Shown: positions 1 to 6,858, counted from the stretch's first letter. The stretch is DNA of 11,930 nt from Bacillota bacterium (GCA_030668755.1 DAOVEW010000006.1:1-11930), one strand, 5' to 3'. The notes: generated from the sequence alone by a model not told the origin. A program made the numbers and translations.

Positions 1-73
1 CTTCCAGCCCCTTCAGGACCTGAATGTGCTTGGCTCGATAGTCTCGCTTGGGTGACTTGTCTTTTCTGGCCAA
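1..73 (-). CDS. gyrB: DNA gyrase (type IIA topoisomerase) subunit B, N-terminal fragment cut by window edge
   Basis: Only the first 24 codons lie in the window; the gene continues beyond base 1. The translation ends ...YRAKHIQVLKGLE, which matches the conserved GyrB/ParE N-terminus (YxAxxIQVLEGLEAVRKRPGMYIG), the strap just ahead of the ATP-binding GHKL domain. The start is TTG at 73-71, chosen because an AAGGAG Shine-Dalgarno sits six to seven bases upstream and no in-frame ATG lies nearby. GyrB is the ATPase subunit that drives negative supercoiling with GyrA. The residues seen cannot separate GyrB from ParE of topoisomerase IV; gyrB is the likelier name because a lone B subunit with its own promoter is usually gyrase. 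The gene has its own upstream promoter and a leader of about 120 nt. Confidence 0.85.
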   Translation of the reverse strand, partial: MARKDKSPKRDYRAKHIQVLKGLE

Positions 74-393
74 AGCAAACTCCTTGCTAAGACTCCAGGT
101 GAGTGTCCGCAAGCTTCAGCCGATCCCCCCTTGGGGCCGCCCGGACAGCCCCTCCCGAGGTCAAAAAATGCCAGGCTTCATCAAGCTTTTTCGGACCAAA
201 TAACTATACCATTTCCGGCCCTGAATATCAAGTTTTCCGGTGCTGAAAATGAAACCCAGATCGCCTGTGACAGCAGCACTTATTAGGCCTAAGTGGATAC
301 GGTAATCTTTCTCAGATAGACACCTAGCCTTCTCGCAGAGGTCGCCTCCCACGCTTGCCTGTCAACACCACGTGGCCGGCGTGTGCGGGATGC
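74..393. other. Non-coding region between pyrE and gyrB with gyrB leader
   Basis: This 320-nt stretch between the pyrE stop and the gyrB start holds no convincing gene. Its middle (about 160-320) is clearly AT-richer than the flanks and contains the gyrB promoter. The putative leader contains a perfect 6-bp inverted repeat, TGTCCG (104-109) against CGGACA (142-147), and a CCCC-TT-GGGG core at 127-136. A six-T run on the minus strand (168-163) follows only a 4-bp hairpin. No clear intrinsic terminator for pyrE was found. Confidence 0.6.
203..231 (-). promoter_or_regulatory. Sigma-70-type promoter for gyrB
   Basis: On the minus strand, TTGATA (231-226) and TATAGT (208-203) are separated by exactly 17 nt. 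Each box matches five of six consensus bases. Transcription would start near base 196, leaving a leader of about 120 nt before the TTG start at 73. This is the best promoter in the window. It sits in a low-GC patch, as expected for a regulatory region in a GC-rich genome. Confidence 0.75.
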
Positions 394-918
394 CTAACGG
401 ACCCCGAGATCGGACTTGCGGAACAGCATCAGGGGCTCGAAGCCGGCCTCTCGGAGGTTGGTTTCCGCCCCCTCCTCCCGGTCAATTACGTACACTACCC
501 GCTCCACCTCGAGGCCGAGTCTGGTCAGGCGTTGAGCGGCCGAGATCGCCTGCGAGGCGGTGGTCAGGACGTCCTCCACCAGCACCACACGTTCGCCCTG
601 CTCGAAGAGACCCTCGACTTCTCTGCCGGTTCCGTACTCCTTGGCCTCGCGCCTGACAATGAGGTACGGAATCCCTGTCTCGAGCGCGACTGCAACGACC
701 AGCGGCACACCGCCCAGTTCCACTCCGGCGAGACGGTCCGGTGGTGGCGAAGGTAGAAGGTCAGATAGGGCCTTGGCGATCTCTCGCAGCAGCCCTGGGT
801 CCGTCTCGAACCTCCACTTATCGAGATAGTACTTGCTCCGCTTGCCGGAGCTCAAGACGAAGTCACCCTCCAGGTAAGCGGCGTCCTTGATAGCCCTTGC
901 CAGCTCTTCTCGGGTCAT
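394..918 (-). CDS. pyrE: Orotate phosphoribosyltransferase
   Basis: PyrE transfers phosphoribose from PRPP to orotate, giving OMP in de novo pyrimidine synthesis in the cytoplasm. From the chosen ATG the protein is 174 residues, within the short end of the family. The N-terminal signature SGKRSKYYLDKWRFETDP (about 25-41) is present. The mobile catalytic loop RREAKEYGTGREVEG (89-103) carries the conserved K-E-x-G-T pattern, and the PRPP-binding motif VVLVEDVLTTAS (111-122) has the paired acidic residues. An upstream in-frame extension to 975 was rejected: it would translate through the hairpin repeat at 936-961, whereas the ATG at 918 has a GGAGAG SD about five bases before it. It is the last gene of the minus-strand run, 114 nt after the SIR2 gene, and may be separately controlled. 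T121A122 replaces the more usual TG of the motif, a common variant. Confidence 0.95.
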   Translation of the reverse strand: MTREELARAIKDAAYLEGDFVLSSGKRSKYYLDKWRFETDPGLLREIAKALSDLLPSPPPDRLAGVELGGVPLVVAVALETGIPYLIVRREAKEYGTGREVEGLFEQGERVVLVEDVLTTASQAISAAQRLTRLGLEVERVVYVIDREEGAETNLREAGFEPLMLFRKSDLGVR

Positions 919-935
919 AGCACTCTCCGGTTCGT

Positions 936-961
936 AGGGCAGGAGCGTGTCTCCTGCCCAA
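936..961 (-). repeat. Dispersed 26-nt hairpin repeat, copy 1 (upstream of pyrE)
   Basis: The minus strand has a perfect 9-bp stem, GGGCAGGAG (959-951) with CTCCTGCCC (945-937), closing an ACACG loop, flanked by TT and T. The same 26 bases occur at 7541-7566 on the plus strand. The loop is not symmetric, so its identity in both copies shows they are related and gives an orientation. The repeat ends 17 nt before the pyrE ATG, on the coding strand. No T tract follows on either strand, so it is not a standard intrinsic terminator. Confidence 0.85.
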
Positions 962-1032
962 GGTGGTGGCCACACCGCTGGTCCGCCCTACTCATGTGCT
1001 CCTAGTTCCGTGGACCTAGCGGCATCTTCCCC

Positions 1033-2232
1033 CTACACGGACACGAACTCGACAATCCGGTCGACCGATTCAGCGAAGCAGTGCGCGTGGAACTGGCACC
1101 GCTCCTTCGGCAGCAAGGTACTCAGGAACGCTTGGTACCTGTCAAGCTCGGGGTTGACCACGAGCACCCGCTTATCCGATGTGCGCGTCAGGCCGAGAGC
1201 CAGAAAATGACGCAGATAGGAATCAGTCGCAGGGAGAGAGTGCCCGACGATCACCACACGCGCCGCGGATGAGAGGTCCAACTGCGCCCTAGTCCATATT
1301 CTCCGCAGCGCGTATCCATGTCTCTCTTGCTTCCAGGTTGGCGGCACGATATAGGGACGATGCTTCGGACGCTTGTCGTTCGGCAGCGGGTGGTACTGGC
1401 ACGCGCGGCTCCTCATCTCCTGCTCAGCGCTGTGCGATCTCGGCGCTTCGCTCCCATGTCTGGCATGAGTGAAGAACGGAAACTGCTGAACGGGCGCGTC
1501 ACAAGCTGGGTCCGTGCAGACACCCCAGTTCAGCGATCCGTGCAGCTTCAGGAGTAGAGGCACAGACCTCTGCATTTCGTTGTCTGTGCTCCTGCCAAGC
1601 CAGTACAGAGGGCCGACCTGCGGTTCCTGTGCGCACGCTCCGATGGCGGATTCAGGGAGGCAGTCTACGTCCCCAGGATGACGAGGCGGCCCCGAGCTGG
1701 GTGTGAACGCGACTGCGGTATCGAGGGCAAGGTCGTAGTTCATCGTGAGGAAGGAACAGCGAGCACACCACAGATTCCCCTTATCCAGGGCGCGAAGGTC
1801 CGACACGAGACGCTCGTAGCCGAGCACTGGCTGCTCCCCCCGGCTGAGTCGGCCAAGCATGCAGTCGACCGTCGGGCGGACGCTCTCCCCATAGACGCGC
1901 CCGGTTAGTCGGAGCAAGCTGTCTACGACGTCGCGCTGTCTGAGATCGTAGCTCGACGCGTCCATCTCTGCGAGACAGAGAAGGTCCTCGAGGTTGCTGG
2001 CGTCCGGCACCAGATCCGTCTCATTGCCTTCCGAGGACTCGCACAGCGCGCACCGCTTCACAGCATCCTCCCGCCAGCGCTGAAGCAGCCGGAGGTCATC
2101 CGCAGCGACCTCGTCGCTCTTGGCGACCTCTGCCGAGCAACTAAGGAACTCCCGCATCACGGGGGCGCCGAAGTCGGCACTCGCACCCGCGCCGAACAGA
2201 AAGCACACATCGCAGTATGATTGACCGATCAT
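1033..2232 (-). CDS. SIR2-family protein, predicted NAD+-consuming enzyme, cysteine-rich
   Basis: This 399-residue protein has the SIR2 Rossmann signature FLFGAGAS near its N-terminus (11-18), TMNYD (163-167), KLHGS (229-233) and GHSLPATD (330-337). The residues expected to act in catalysis, N165 and H231, are present, so NAD+ hydrolysis or deacylation is plausible. Between KLHGS and GHSLP a degenerate zinc ribbon appears (C239, C244, C278, H281), followed by the IVPPTW segment typical of stand-alone bacterial SIR2_2-type proteins. Three further CxxC pairs occur at 7/10, 61/64 and 156/159. The start was set at ATG 2232: a GGGGGAG SD lies five bases upstream and overlaps the alternative GTG at 2238. 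It follows cobO by 44 nt in the same direction. SIR2 NADases of several anti-phage systems (ThsA, DSR, SIR2-HerA) belong to this superfamily, but no recognised partner gene is adjacent, so a defence role is only an inference. Confidence 0.85.
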   Translation of the reverse strand: MIGQSYCDVCFLFGAGASADFGAPVMREFLSCSAEVAKSDEVAADDLRLLQRWREDAVKRCALCESSEGNETDLVPDASNLEDLLCLAEMDASSYDLRQRDVVDSLLRLTGRVYGESVRPTVDCMLGRLSRGEQPVLGYERLVSDLRALDKGNLWCARCSFLTMNYDLALDTAVAFTPSSGPPRHPGDVDCLPESAIGACAQEPQVGPLYWLGRSTDNEMQRSVPLLLKLHGSLNWGVCTDPACDAPVQQFPFFTHARHGSEAPRSHSAEQEMRSRACQYHPLPNDKRPKHRPYIVPPTWKQERHGYALRRIWTRAQLDLSSAARVVIVGHSLPATDSYLRHFLALGLTRTSDKRVLVVNPELDRYQAFLSTLLPKERCQFHAHCFAESVDRIVEFVSV

Positions 2233-2276
2233 CAGCACTCCCCCGCGTTCATTCCTTGGGATCCCCGTAGGCCCGC

Positions 2277-2843
2277 TCAGTACTCTATCCCCCGGCGCGC
2301 CTTGACGCCTCGGGAGTAGGGATGCTTCACAGCATTCATCTCGGTCACCAGGTCGGCGGCCTCGATGATCTCGGGCGGGGCAACGCGGCCCGTGAGCACG
2401 AGCTCGACGGTGTCCGGCCTGGCGCGGATGAGGTCTATCACCTGCTGGAGGGAGATGAGCTGGCCCTTAAGCGCGCCCAGTATCTCATCGAGGACGACGA
2501 TATCGTACTCGCGCCCGGTCAGCGCGCGGCGCGCGAAGAGCATTGCTTCCCGGGCCTGTTCTCGGTCATCCTCAGAGGGCGGGAGCTCCCACCACGGGGT
2601 GTCTGCGTCGGCCTGACTGTGATCTCCCCACTGTGCCGCGCCGAAACGGTGGATCTCTATCTCGGGGGCTAGCCGGCCGGCGGCCTGCACTTCGCCGGAC
2701 TCCCAGCCGCCTTTCAGGAATTGCACGATGCACACCCGCAGGCCCTGTCCGGCCGCACGCATCGCGAGCCCCAGCGCCGCCGTCGTCTTCCCTTTCCCGG
2801 CTCCGGTGTAGACTTGCACCAACCCTTCTGTCAGCCGACCCAT
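2277..2843 (-). CDS. cobO: Cob(I)yrinic acid a,c-diamide adenosyltransferase (CobO/BtuR type)
   Basis: CobO transfers the adenosyl group of ATP to the cobalt of reduced corrinoids, making adenosylcobalamin or its precursors in the cytoplasm. The 188-residue length is typical. The variant P-loop GAGKGKTT (14-21) is followed by VQFLKG (40-45), DIVVLDEI (114-121), LTGR (150-153) and the C-terminal signature TEMNAVKHPYSRGVKARRGIEY (from 167), all hallmarks of the family. The start ATG is preceded by TAGGAGG, a near-perfect SD that contains the stop codon of the upstream phosphatase gene, so the two are almost certainly co-transcribed and probably translationally coupled. No other cobalamin-synthesis gene is visible apart from the possibly CobC-like phosphatase, so the operon fits corrinoid salvage at least as well as complete synthesis. 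Confidence 0.95.
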   Translation of the reverse strand: MGRLTEGLVQVYTGAGKGKTTAALGLAMRAAGQGLRVCIVQFLKGGWESGEVQAAGRLAPEIEIHRFGAAQWGDHSQADADTPWWELPPSEDDREQAREAMLFARRALTGREYDIVVLDEILGALKGQLISLQQVIDLIRARPDTVELVLTGRVAPPEIIEAADLVTEMNAVKHPYSRGVKARRGIEY

Positions 2844-2852
2844 GTGGTCCTC

Positions 2853-3509
2853 CTAGCTCTCAATCGCGCTCTCACCACTCGGTTCGACCTCCAAATGGCA
2901 TATGTCATTGTAGGCCGCCACGCGCAGTACCTCGGGGGTACCCCGCAGGACCGTGATCGAACCGTTGGCGACCCATGTGAGATCCCAGGATGAGATCGGA
3001 ATGTCGAGTGCTGCGAACACGGCCGACTTGATCGGCCCGCCGTGAGTGGCCACTATGACGGCCTCCCCAGCGTGAGCGGCGGCAATCTCGCGCAAGGCCG
3101 CCATCACCCTCCGGCAAAGCTCCGGCTGGCTTTCCCCTCCGGGCGGGGCAAGGCGAAGTCGGTCCGCTCGCCAGCGCTCCAGCCATCCACTGTCGCGCTC
3201 CGCAGCCTCCTCGAGCGTCAGGCCTTCGAGAACACCATAGGAGCGCTCGCGCAGGTCCTCGCGGGGCCGGACAGCTAGCCCGTGGGGAGCAGCGATGAAC
3301 CGCCCGGTCTCCCGGGCCCTGTTCGTATCGCTCGAATACACAGCCGCTATATCCATCTTGGCGAGCCGCTTCGCGGCGCGTGCGGTCTGCTCGCGTCCCC
3401 TCTCGGTCAACGGTGAGTCCTGATGCCCCTGCACGCGGTCCTGCACGTTCCACACAGTTTCGCCATGTCGCACGAGGATAAGTCTCGCCTCGCGATCACT
3501 TCGCGCCAT
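2853..3509 (-). CDS. Histidine phosphatase family protein, possible alpha-ribazole phosphatase (CobC-like)
   Basis: This 218-residue protein belongs to the phosphoglycerate-mutase-like (branch 1) histidine phosphatases. RHGET (14-18) supplies the phosphorylated H15; SSDTNRARET (59-68) supplies the second arginine; E88 in LRERSYG is the likely proton donor; and THGG (155-158) supplies the second histidine H156. It therefore looks catalytically complete. The family includes phosphoglycerate mutase, broad phosphatases, CobC and RNase HI-linked phosphatases, and sequence alone does not settle the substrate. The stop codon is nine bases from the cobO start, which favours alpha-ribazole-5'-phosphate, the lower-ligand precursor of cobalamin. 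The start ATG has AAGGAG at good spacing. It lies 38 nt downstream of the Clp1-like kinase gene, so a nucleotide or RNA substrate is a second possibility. Confidence 0.88.
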   Translation of the reverse strand: MARSDREARLILVRHGETVWNVQDRVQGHQDSPLTERGREQTARAAKRLAKMDIAAVYSSDTNRARETGRFIAAPHGLAVRPREDLRERSYGVLEGLTLEEAAERDSGWLERWRADRLRLAPPGGESQPELCRRVMAALREIAAAHAGEAVIVATHGGPIKSAVFAALDIPISSWDLTWVANGSITVLRGTPEVLRVAAYNDICHLEVEPSGESAIES

Positions 3510-3547
3510 TCACCGCTCCTTGCCGACTTCTCTGCCGAGATATCCAC

Positions 3548-4630
3548 TCATACCAACGTGCCCGGGCTGTGACAGCGCATCTGAGTACCGTCTCGCGCCA
3601 CCTGCATCGAGCCCAGTCGGATGCCGTGTACGCGCTCACTACCGGAGAGCGGCGTGAGCAATGCAAGCCGTCGCCTTCGGAAGTCCACGCTCTCGAGCAG
3701 TGCCAGCGCCAAGGTCTCCCCTCGCTCCCCGAGCAGGCCGACGAGCAGGCTCTCCAGCGCAGCGACATCCACGGTCCGCGCCGTCGCATCGAAGCTGTCG
3801 CTGAGCCGCCGCAGGCCCGTCGTGTCGCTCGGGCCGTCGGTCACGAGGAAGACCCCATCCGCGCGGCGCTCCGCGTAGAGCACTTCACATGCTACACACT
3901 CCTCGGCATAGGCGCGGATGTGGCCGGGCAGTGGCTCTCCACTCGTCCAGACGCTGTTCTCGATGGGAGCCTTCTCCCAGTCGAGCTCGAGCTCGCGCCC
4001 CTCCGCGAAGTAGGCCGCGAACTTCCTCTGTCGGCGCGCAGCGCGATCTTCCCGGGAGCGTTCCTTCGCCGCCCGGGACACCGGAAGACGCACCACATGC
4101 GGCCGCGACCGCCTCCGATAGGGAGCCACCAGGTGCTCCACTTCGTCTTCTAGCTGAAGCGCTATGACGACGTCGGGGTCCAGAAGCCGCACCTTTGCTC
4201 CCTTGAAGGCGCGAGCAAACGGACCAGCAATCAGCCCGGTTGTGTCGACGATCACAGTATCCGCCTCACGCCGCGCTGCCGCCGCCATCGCGGAGATGCT
4301 CGCCGCACACTGGAGCAGATGCCCCTTCGGCGACGAGGCGCCGACGAAGTCGCTCGCGTCGGCGCGGAGCGCGTCGAGCGAGCGGATATTGCTGTGCACG
4401 CCCGCCATCCCGATGCAGGCCGGAGGCCCGATGCTGGACTGACCGATGTCGGCGTCCACCACTGCTGTCTTGCGGCCGGCGGCATGGGCCTCGCTGGCCA
4501 GCAATGCGGCAAGCGTGCTCTTGCCCGAATCTGTGGCCCCGACCAGGAACAGCGTCCCGCCTGCCCGCGCTGCCTCCAGCGCCGGCCGCCAGGCGGACGG
4601 AGTGTCGAGCAAGGGAGGAGAGTCGGCCAT
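3548..4630 (-). CDS. Clp1/NOL9-type polynucleotide 5'-hydroxyl kinase (CLP1_P domain)
   Basis: Proteins of this family phosphorylate 5'-OH ends of RNA or DNA using ATP or GTP. In the 360-residue product the Walker A motif is GATDSGKST (31-39). It is followed by the family-specific DADIGQSSIGPP (59-70), VGASSPKGH (96-104), Walker B-like IVDTTG (127-132) and an arginine-rich lid SREDRAARRQRKFAAYF (192-208). This order is that of the Clp1 P-loop domain rather than of T4-type Pnkp kinases. The C-terminal 140 residues are a poorly conserved beta-rich region, as in Grc3/NOL9 relatives. The start ATG has AGAGG at six bases. It heads the minus-strand run, divergent from the NTF2-like gene at 4769. 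Clp1-type kinases are best known from eukaryotes and archaea; the bacterial members are scattered and their substrate is not known, so the reaction is inferred from the family. Confidence 0.85.
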   Translation of the reverse strand: MADSPPLLDTPSAWRPALEAARAGGTLFLVGATDSGKSTLAALLASEAHAAGRKTAVVDADIGQSSIGPPACIGMAGVHSNIRSLDALRADASDFVGASSPKGHLLQCAASISAMAAAARREADTVIVDTTGLIAGPFARAFKGAKVRLLDPDVVIALQLEDEVEHLVAPYRRRSRPHVVRLPVSRAAKERSREDRAARRQRKFAAYFAEGRELELDWEKAPIENSVWTSGEPLPGHIRAYAEECVACEVLYAERRADGVFLVTDGPSDTTGLRRLSDSFDATARTVDVAALESLLVGLLGERGETLALALLESVDFRRRRLALLTPLSGSERVHGIRLGSMQVARDGTQMRCHSPGTLV

Positions 4631-4730
4631 GGACTGCCTCTAGGGCACTGCCTTCCCTCCTCCTTTGGCAGAGCGGCTCTGTTTTCCTCTCGCAGTGTCG
4701 GGACCGCGCAGCGCGGCTGTGTCCCGCTGC

Positions 4731-4759
4731 TTGCGCCCAGCGGCGGCTGGGGGTAGAAT
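4731..4759 (+). promoter_or_regulatory. Promoter for the NTF2-like/TPR/MBL operon, predicted near-leaderless transcript
   Basis: TTGCGC (4731-4736) and TAGAAT (4754-4759) are 17 nt apart. The -10 matches five of six consensus bases, the -35 only three. The expected start of transcription is near 4766, about three bases before the ATG at 4769. No SD is present in the nine bases between the -10 and the ATG, which fits a leaderless mRNA. A distal promoter that transcribes through this site cannot be excluded. Confidence 0.5.
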
Positions 4760-4768
4760 ACGAGTGTC

Positions 4769-5254
4769 ATGGCTGGCGGCTGGAAGCGATGGGTCAAGGC
4801 TCTGCTGCTAGTCCCGCTTCTGGCCTCACTGGGCTGGTGGCTGCTGCACCCGCGGCCCAGCGACAGGGAGCTAATCCTGGATCTGGTGGCCAAGGCGGAG
4901 CATGGCGTCGAGACGAAGTCGGCGAAGGAAATCATGGAGTGTGTGGCGCCGGACTACAAGGACGAAGGCGGTCTCACTCGGCTCGACATTCTGCGCCTCG
5001 CCCTGCATTGGCAGCGCGATCCCGATGAGGCCGAGGTAGTGATCGACGACTACGAGATCGAGGTGATGTCGCCGAGGGCAAGTGGGCGGTTCCAAGTGGA
5101 CGTTCTGTTCGAAGAGGATCGCGGCTACGCTTCCCCGCTTCGCTTCAACCTCGCCGTGCAATTTGAGAAGCAGCGCCAGCGGCTGAGCAAGGTGTGGCTG
5201 GTGAAGTCGGTGAACGGGCACGGAATCGAGAGGGGCTTCGAGGATTTCCTCTGA
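4769..5254 (+). CDS. Membrane-anchored NTF2-like (SnoaL/DUF4440-like fold) protein
   Basis: No precise family was recognised. The 161-residue product has a short basic N-terminus (KRWVK) followed by one hydrophobic segment at about 9-26, best read as an N-terminal membrane anchor with no lipobox. The rest begins DRELILDLVAKAEHGVETKSAKEIMECVAPDYKD, an alpha-helical opening followed by an alternating beta pattern that resembles NTF2-like or SnoaL-like proteins with their cone-shaped fold. Function is unknown; a scaffold or small-ligand role is the family norm. It is the first gene of an operon: its TGA overlaps the ATG of the TPR gene by one base (TGATG). Start support comes from the promoter just upstream and the absence of alternatives, not from an SD. 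The fold assignment is moderate; the coding call is strong. Confidence 0.8.
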   Translation: MAGGWKRWVKALLLVPLLASLGWWLLHPRPSDRELILDLVAKAEHGVETKSAKEIMECVAPDYKDEGGLTRLDILRLALHWQRDPDEAEVVIDDYEIEVMSPRASGRFQVDVLFEEDRGYASPLRFNLAVQFEKQRQRLSKVWLVKSVNGHGIERGFEDFL

Positions 5255-6177
5255 TGTCGCGGGATGCCTTCGAAGGAGTTGAGTTCGACATTGGCGATCC
5301 GCACGAGCGGGAGCGCGTGCGTCGCCACAACGAGCGCATGAAGGATGAGGACGAGCAGCGGCGCCACGAGGATATGGCCGTCCAGGCCCGCACGGCCTAC
5401 CTCCACATGCGGCTGGGGGACTTCTATGTTCGATCGGGCAAGATTCAGCGCGCGATCGGCGAGTACAAGCGCGCGGTCAAGATGGACCGGCACAACGCCG
5501 TTTTCCGGACTCGCCTCGGTGACATGTATCTGCTGAAGGATATGGTGGACCAGGCGATGGCCCAGTATCGGCTCGCGATCAAGGATAGCCCCGAGCTGTC
5601 CGATCCTCGCGTGAGCCTCGGAGACCTCTACCGCCGCTTCGGCATGAACGTTCAGGCCCTCGAGCAGTACCGCGTCGCAGTGCGCGCCGAACCGACGCGC
5701 GCGTACTACCGCTTCAAGGTGGCCGATACACTCGCGGCCGTCGATCACTTCGACGAAGCCATGAAAGAAATGCGCACGGTCGTCTCTCTCGCCCCCAACG
5801 ACGCCTTCTACCGCTTTCGAATGGGAAGCCTCTACCTTCGGGTCGGAGCGGTCGAGGCCGCCACTGGCGAACTCCTAAAGGCGACGCAGCTCGCCCCCTT
5901 CGATGACTACTACCTAGTCCGCTACGCCATCGTTTCCCTCGCCACAGATCGCATCGTCCAGGCGACAGACGCCTTCCGCATGGCCGTCAATATGGAGCCG
6001 CGTAACCGCTGCTACCGCGTGCTTCTGGCCGATGCGTACGCGGCTGCAGGACTCGAAGCGGAGGCGGGCGACATGCTCGCCTCCGCCGGAGACTTGGACA
6101 GCTATGACATGGAGTTCGTCGGCCGACGCAGGTTGGAGCTGAGCCAGGCGGAGATAGACGCTGGCCAGGGGCAATGA
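5254..6177 (+). CDS. Tetratricopeptide (TPR) repeat protein
   Basis: This 307-residue protein has no signal peptide or membrane segment. A charged, glutamate- and arginine-rich N-terminus (about 15-45), possibly helical or coiled, leads into about seven TPR units of 34 residues between 47 and 277. Each shows the expected G/A/Y/P spacing, for example YLHMRLGDFYVRSGKIQRAI and the following FRTRLGDMYLLKDMVDQAM. TPR arrays bind partner proteins, so the likely job is assembly of a complex, perhaps with the membrane-anchored neighbour. A longer reading from 5194 was rejected because it would overlap the previous gene by 61 bases. The ATG at 5254 shares one base with the previous stop, indicating translational reinitiation. 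Its own stop overlaps the next ATG by four bases. What it binds is unknown. Confidence 0.9.
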   Translation: MSRDAFEGVEFDIGDPHERERVRRHNERMKDEDEQRRHEDMAVQARTAYLHMRLGDFYVRSGKIQRAIGEYKRAVKMDRHNAVFRTRLGDMYLLKDMVDQAMAQYRLAIKDSPELSDPRVSLGDLYRRFGMNVQALEQYRVAVRAEPTRAYYRFKVADTLAAVDHFDEAMKEMRTVVSLAPNDAFYRFRMGSLYLRVGAVEAATGELLKATQLAPFDDYYLVRYAIVSLATDRIVQATDAFRMAVNMEPRNRCYRVLLADAYAAAGLEAEAGDMLASAGDLDSYDMEFVGRRRLELSQAEIDAGQGQ

Positions 6178-6821
6178 ACGTTCACACCCTCACCCTCGGC
6201 CCCCTCGCCACCAACTGCTACTTGGTCTGGAAAACCCTCGAGCGACCGGTCCCCGTGCGAACACGCGCGCTGCTCATCGACTGCGCCGGTGACCCCCAGG
6301 ATATCGTCGGAGCTGCGGAAGAGAGGGGCCTCGAGATACGTCTCATCGTGAACACCCACGGACACGCCGATCACACAGAGTCCCTGACACGGTTGAAGGA
6401 TATCACCGGCGCCGAGCTGGCGATCCACGAGCTCGACGCCCCAATGCTGTCCGACCCCATGCTGAGCGGTGCAGCCACATTCGGGTTCTCTCAGCACGGC
6501 GCAAGCGCCGAGCGCCTGCTCAAGGAGGGCGATGCGGTGGCGATTCCCGATATCGACTCGATCCTCTCGGTCCTGCACACCCCCGGTCACAGTCCGGGCA
6601 GCATTTCCCTGCTGGGCGATGGGATGCTCTTCTCCGGCGACTGTCTGTTCGCGGGCGGCATTGGTCGCGTGGACCTGCCGGGCGGCGATGAACGCGCTAT
6701 GATGAGCTCTCTTGCGCGTCTCACCCAGCTTGACCCAGCAGCAGTCGTCTACCCCGGACACGGTCCGGCCACCACCATTGGCGACGAGCTGGCCAGCAAC
6801 CCGTGGCTTGCGAGCCTCTAG
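6174..6821 (+). CDS. MBL-fold metallo-hydrolase, glyoxalase II-like
   Basis: The 215-residue protein has the complete metal-binding set of the metallo-beta-lactamase fold: THGHADH (61-67) for the HxHxDH motif, H139 in TPGHSPGS, D156 in FSGDCLF and H196 in YPGHGPAT. The opening LGPLATNCYLV (8-18) is typical of hydroxyacylglutathione-hydrolase-like (GloB-type) members. These are usually soluble, di-zinc or iron hydrolases of thioesters; persulfide dioxygenase relatives look similar. The C-terminal glutathione-binding domain of true GloB is absent, so the substrate is open. The ATG overlaps the TPR stop in an ATGA junction, so this is the third gene of a coupled operon. Coding extends to 37 nt before the downstream tRNA, with no terminator visible between them. 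Confidence 0.93.
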   Translation: MNVHTLTLGPLATNCYLVWKTLERPVPVRTRALLIDCAGDPQDIVGAAEERGLEIRLIVNTHGHADHTESLTRLKDITGAELAIHELDAPMLSDPMLSGAATFGFSQHGASAERLLKEGDAVAIPDIDSILSVLHTPGHSPGSISLLGDGMLFSGDCLFAGGIGRVDLPGGDERAMMSSLARLTQLDPAAVVYPGHGPATTIGDELASNPWLASL

Positions 6822-6836
6822 CGAAGCAACTTCTCG

Positions 6837-6845
6837 TGGTATAAT
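6837..6845 (+). promoter_or_regulatory. Extended -10 promoter for the tRNA gene
   Basis: A perfect TATAAT (6840-6845) preceded by TG-N (6837-6839) forms an extended -10 element. No good -35 box lies 16-18 nt upstream, as is common for extended -10 promoters. Transcription would start near 6852, about seven bases before the tRNA 5' end. Confidence 0.7.
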
Positions 6846-6858
6846 GGGCGTCACACAT

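Noticed and set aside
127..136. CCCC-TT-GGGG in the gyrB leader as a terminator hairpin
   Set aside because: The two-base loop is too tight for a full stem, and there is no T-run nearby.
163..186. Six-T run after a small hairpin on the minus strand as an attenuator
   Set aside because: The preceding stem (GCTT/AAGC) has only four pairs, too weak to call a terminator.
161..352. Minus-strand ORF of 63 codons between pyrE and gyrB
   Set aside because: It spans the strong gyrB promoter, has no recognisable domain and no good SD, and sits in an AT-rich regulatory stretch.
4631..4700. Strong SD-like AAAGGAGGAGG on the minus strand upstream of the Clp1-like gene
   Set aside because: It is about 30 bases from the ATG and only a two-codon ORF (GTG-CCC-stop) follows, so it does not support a gene.
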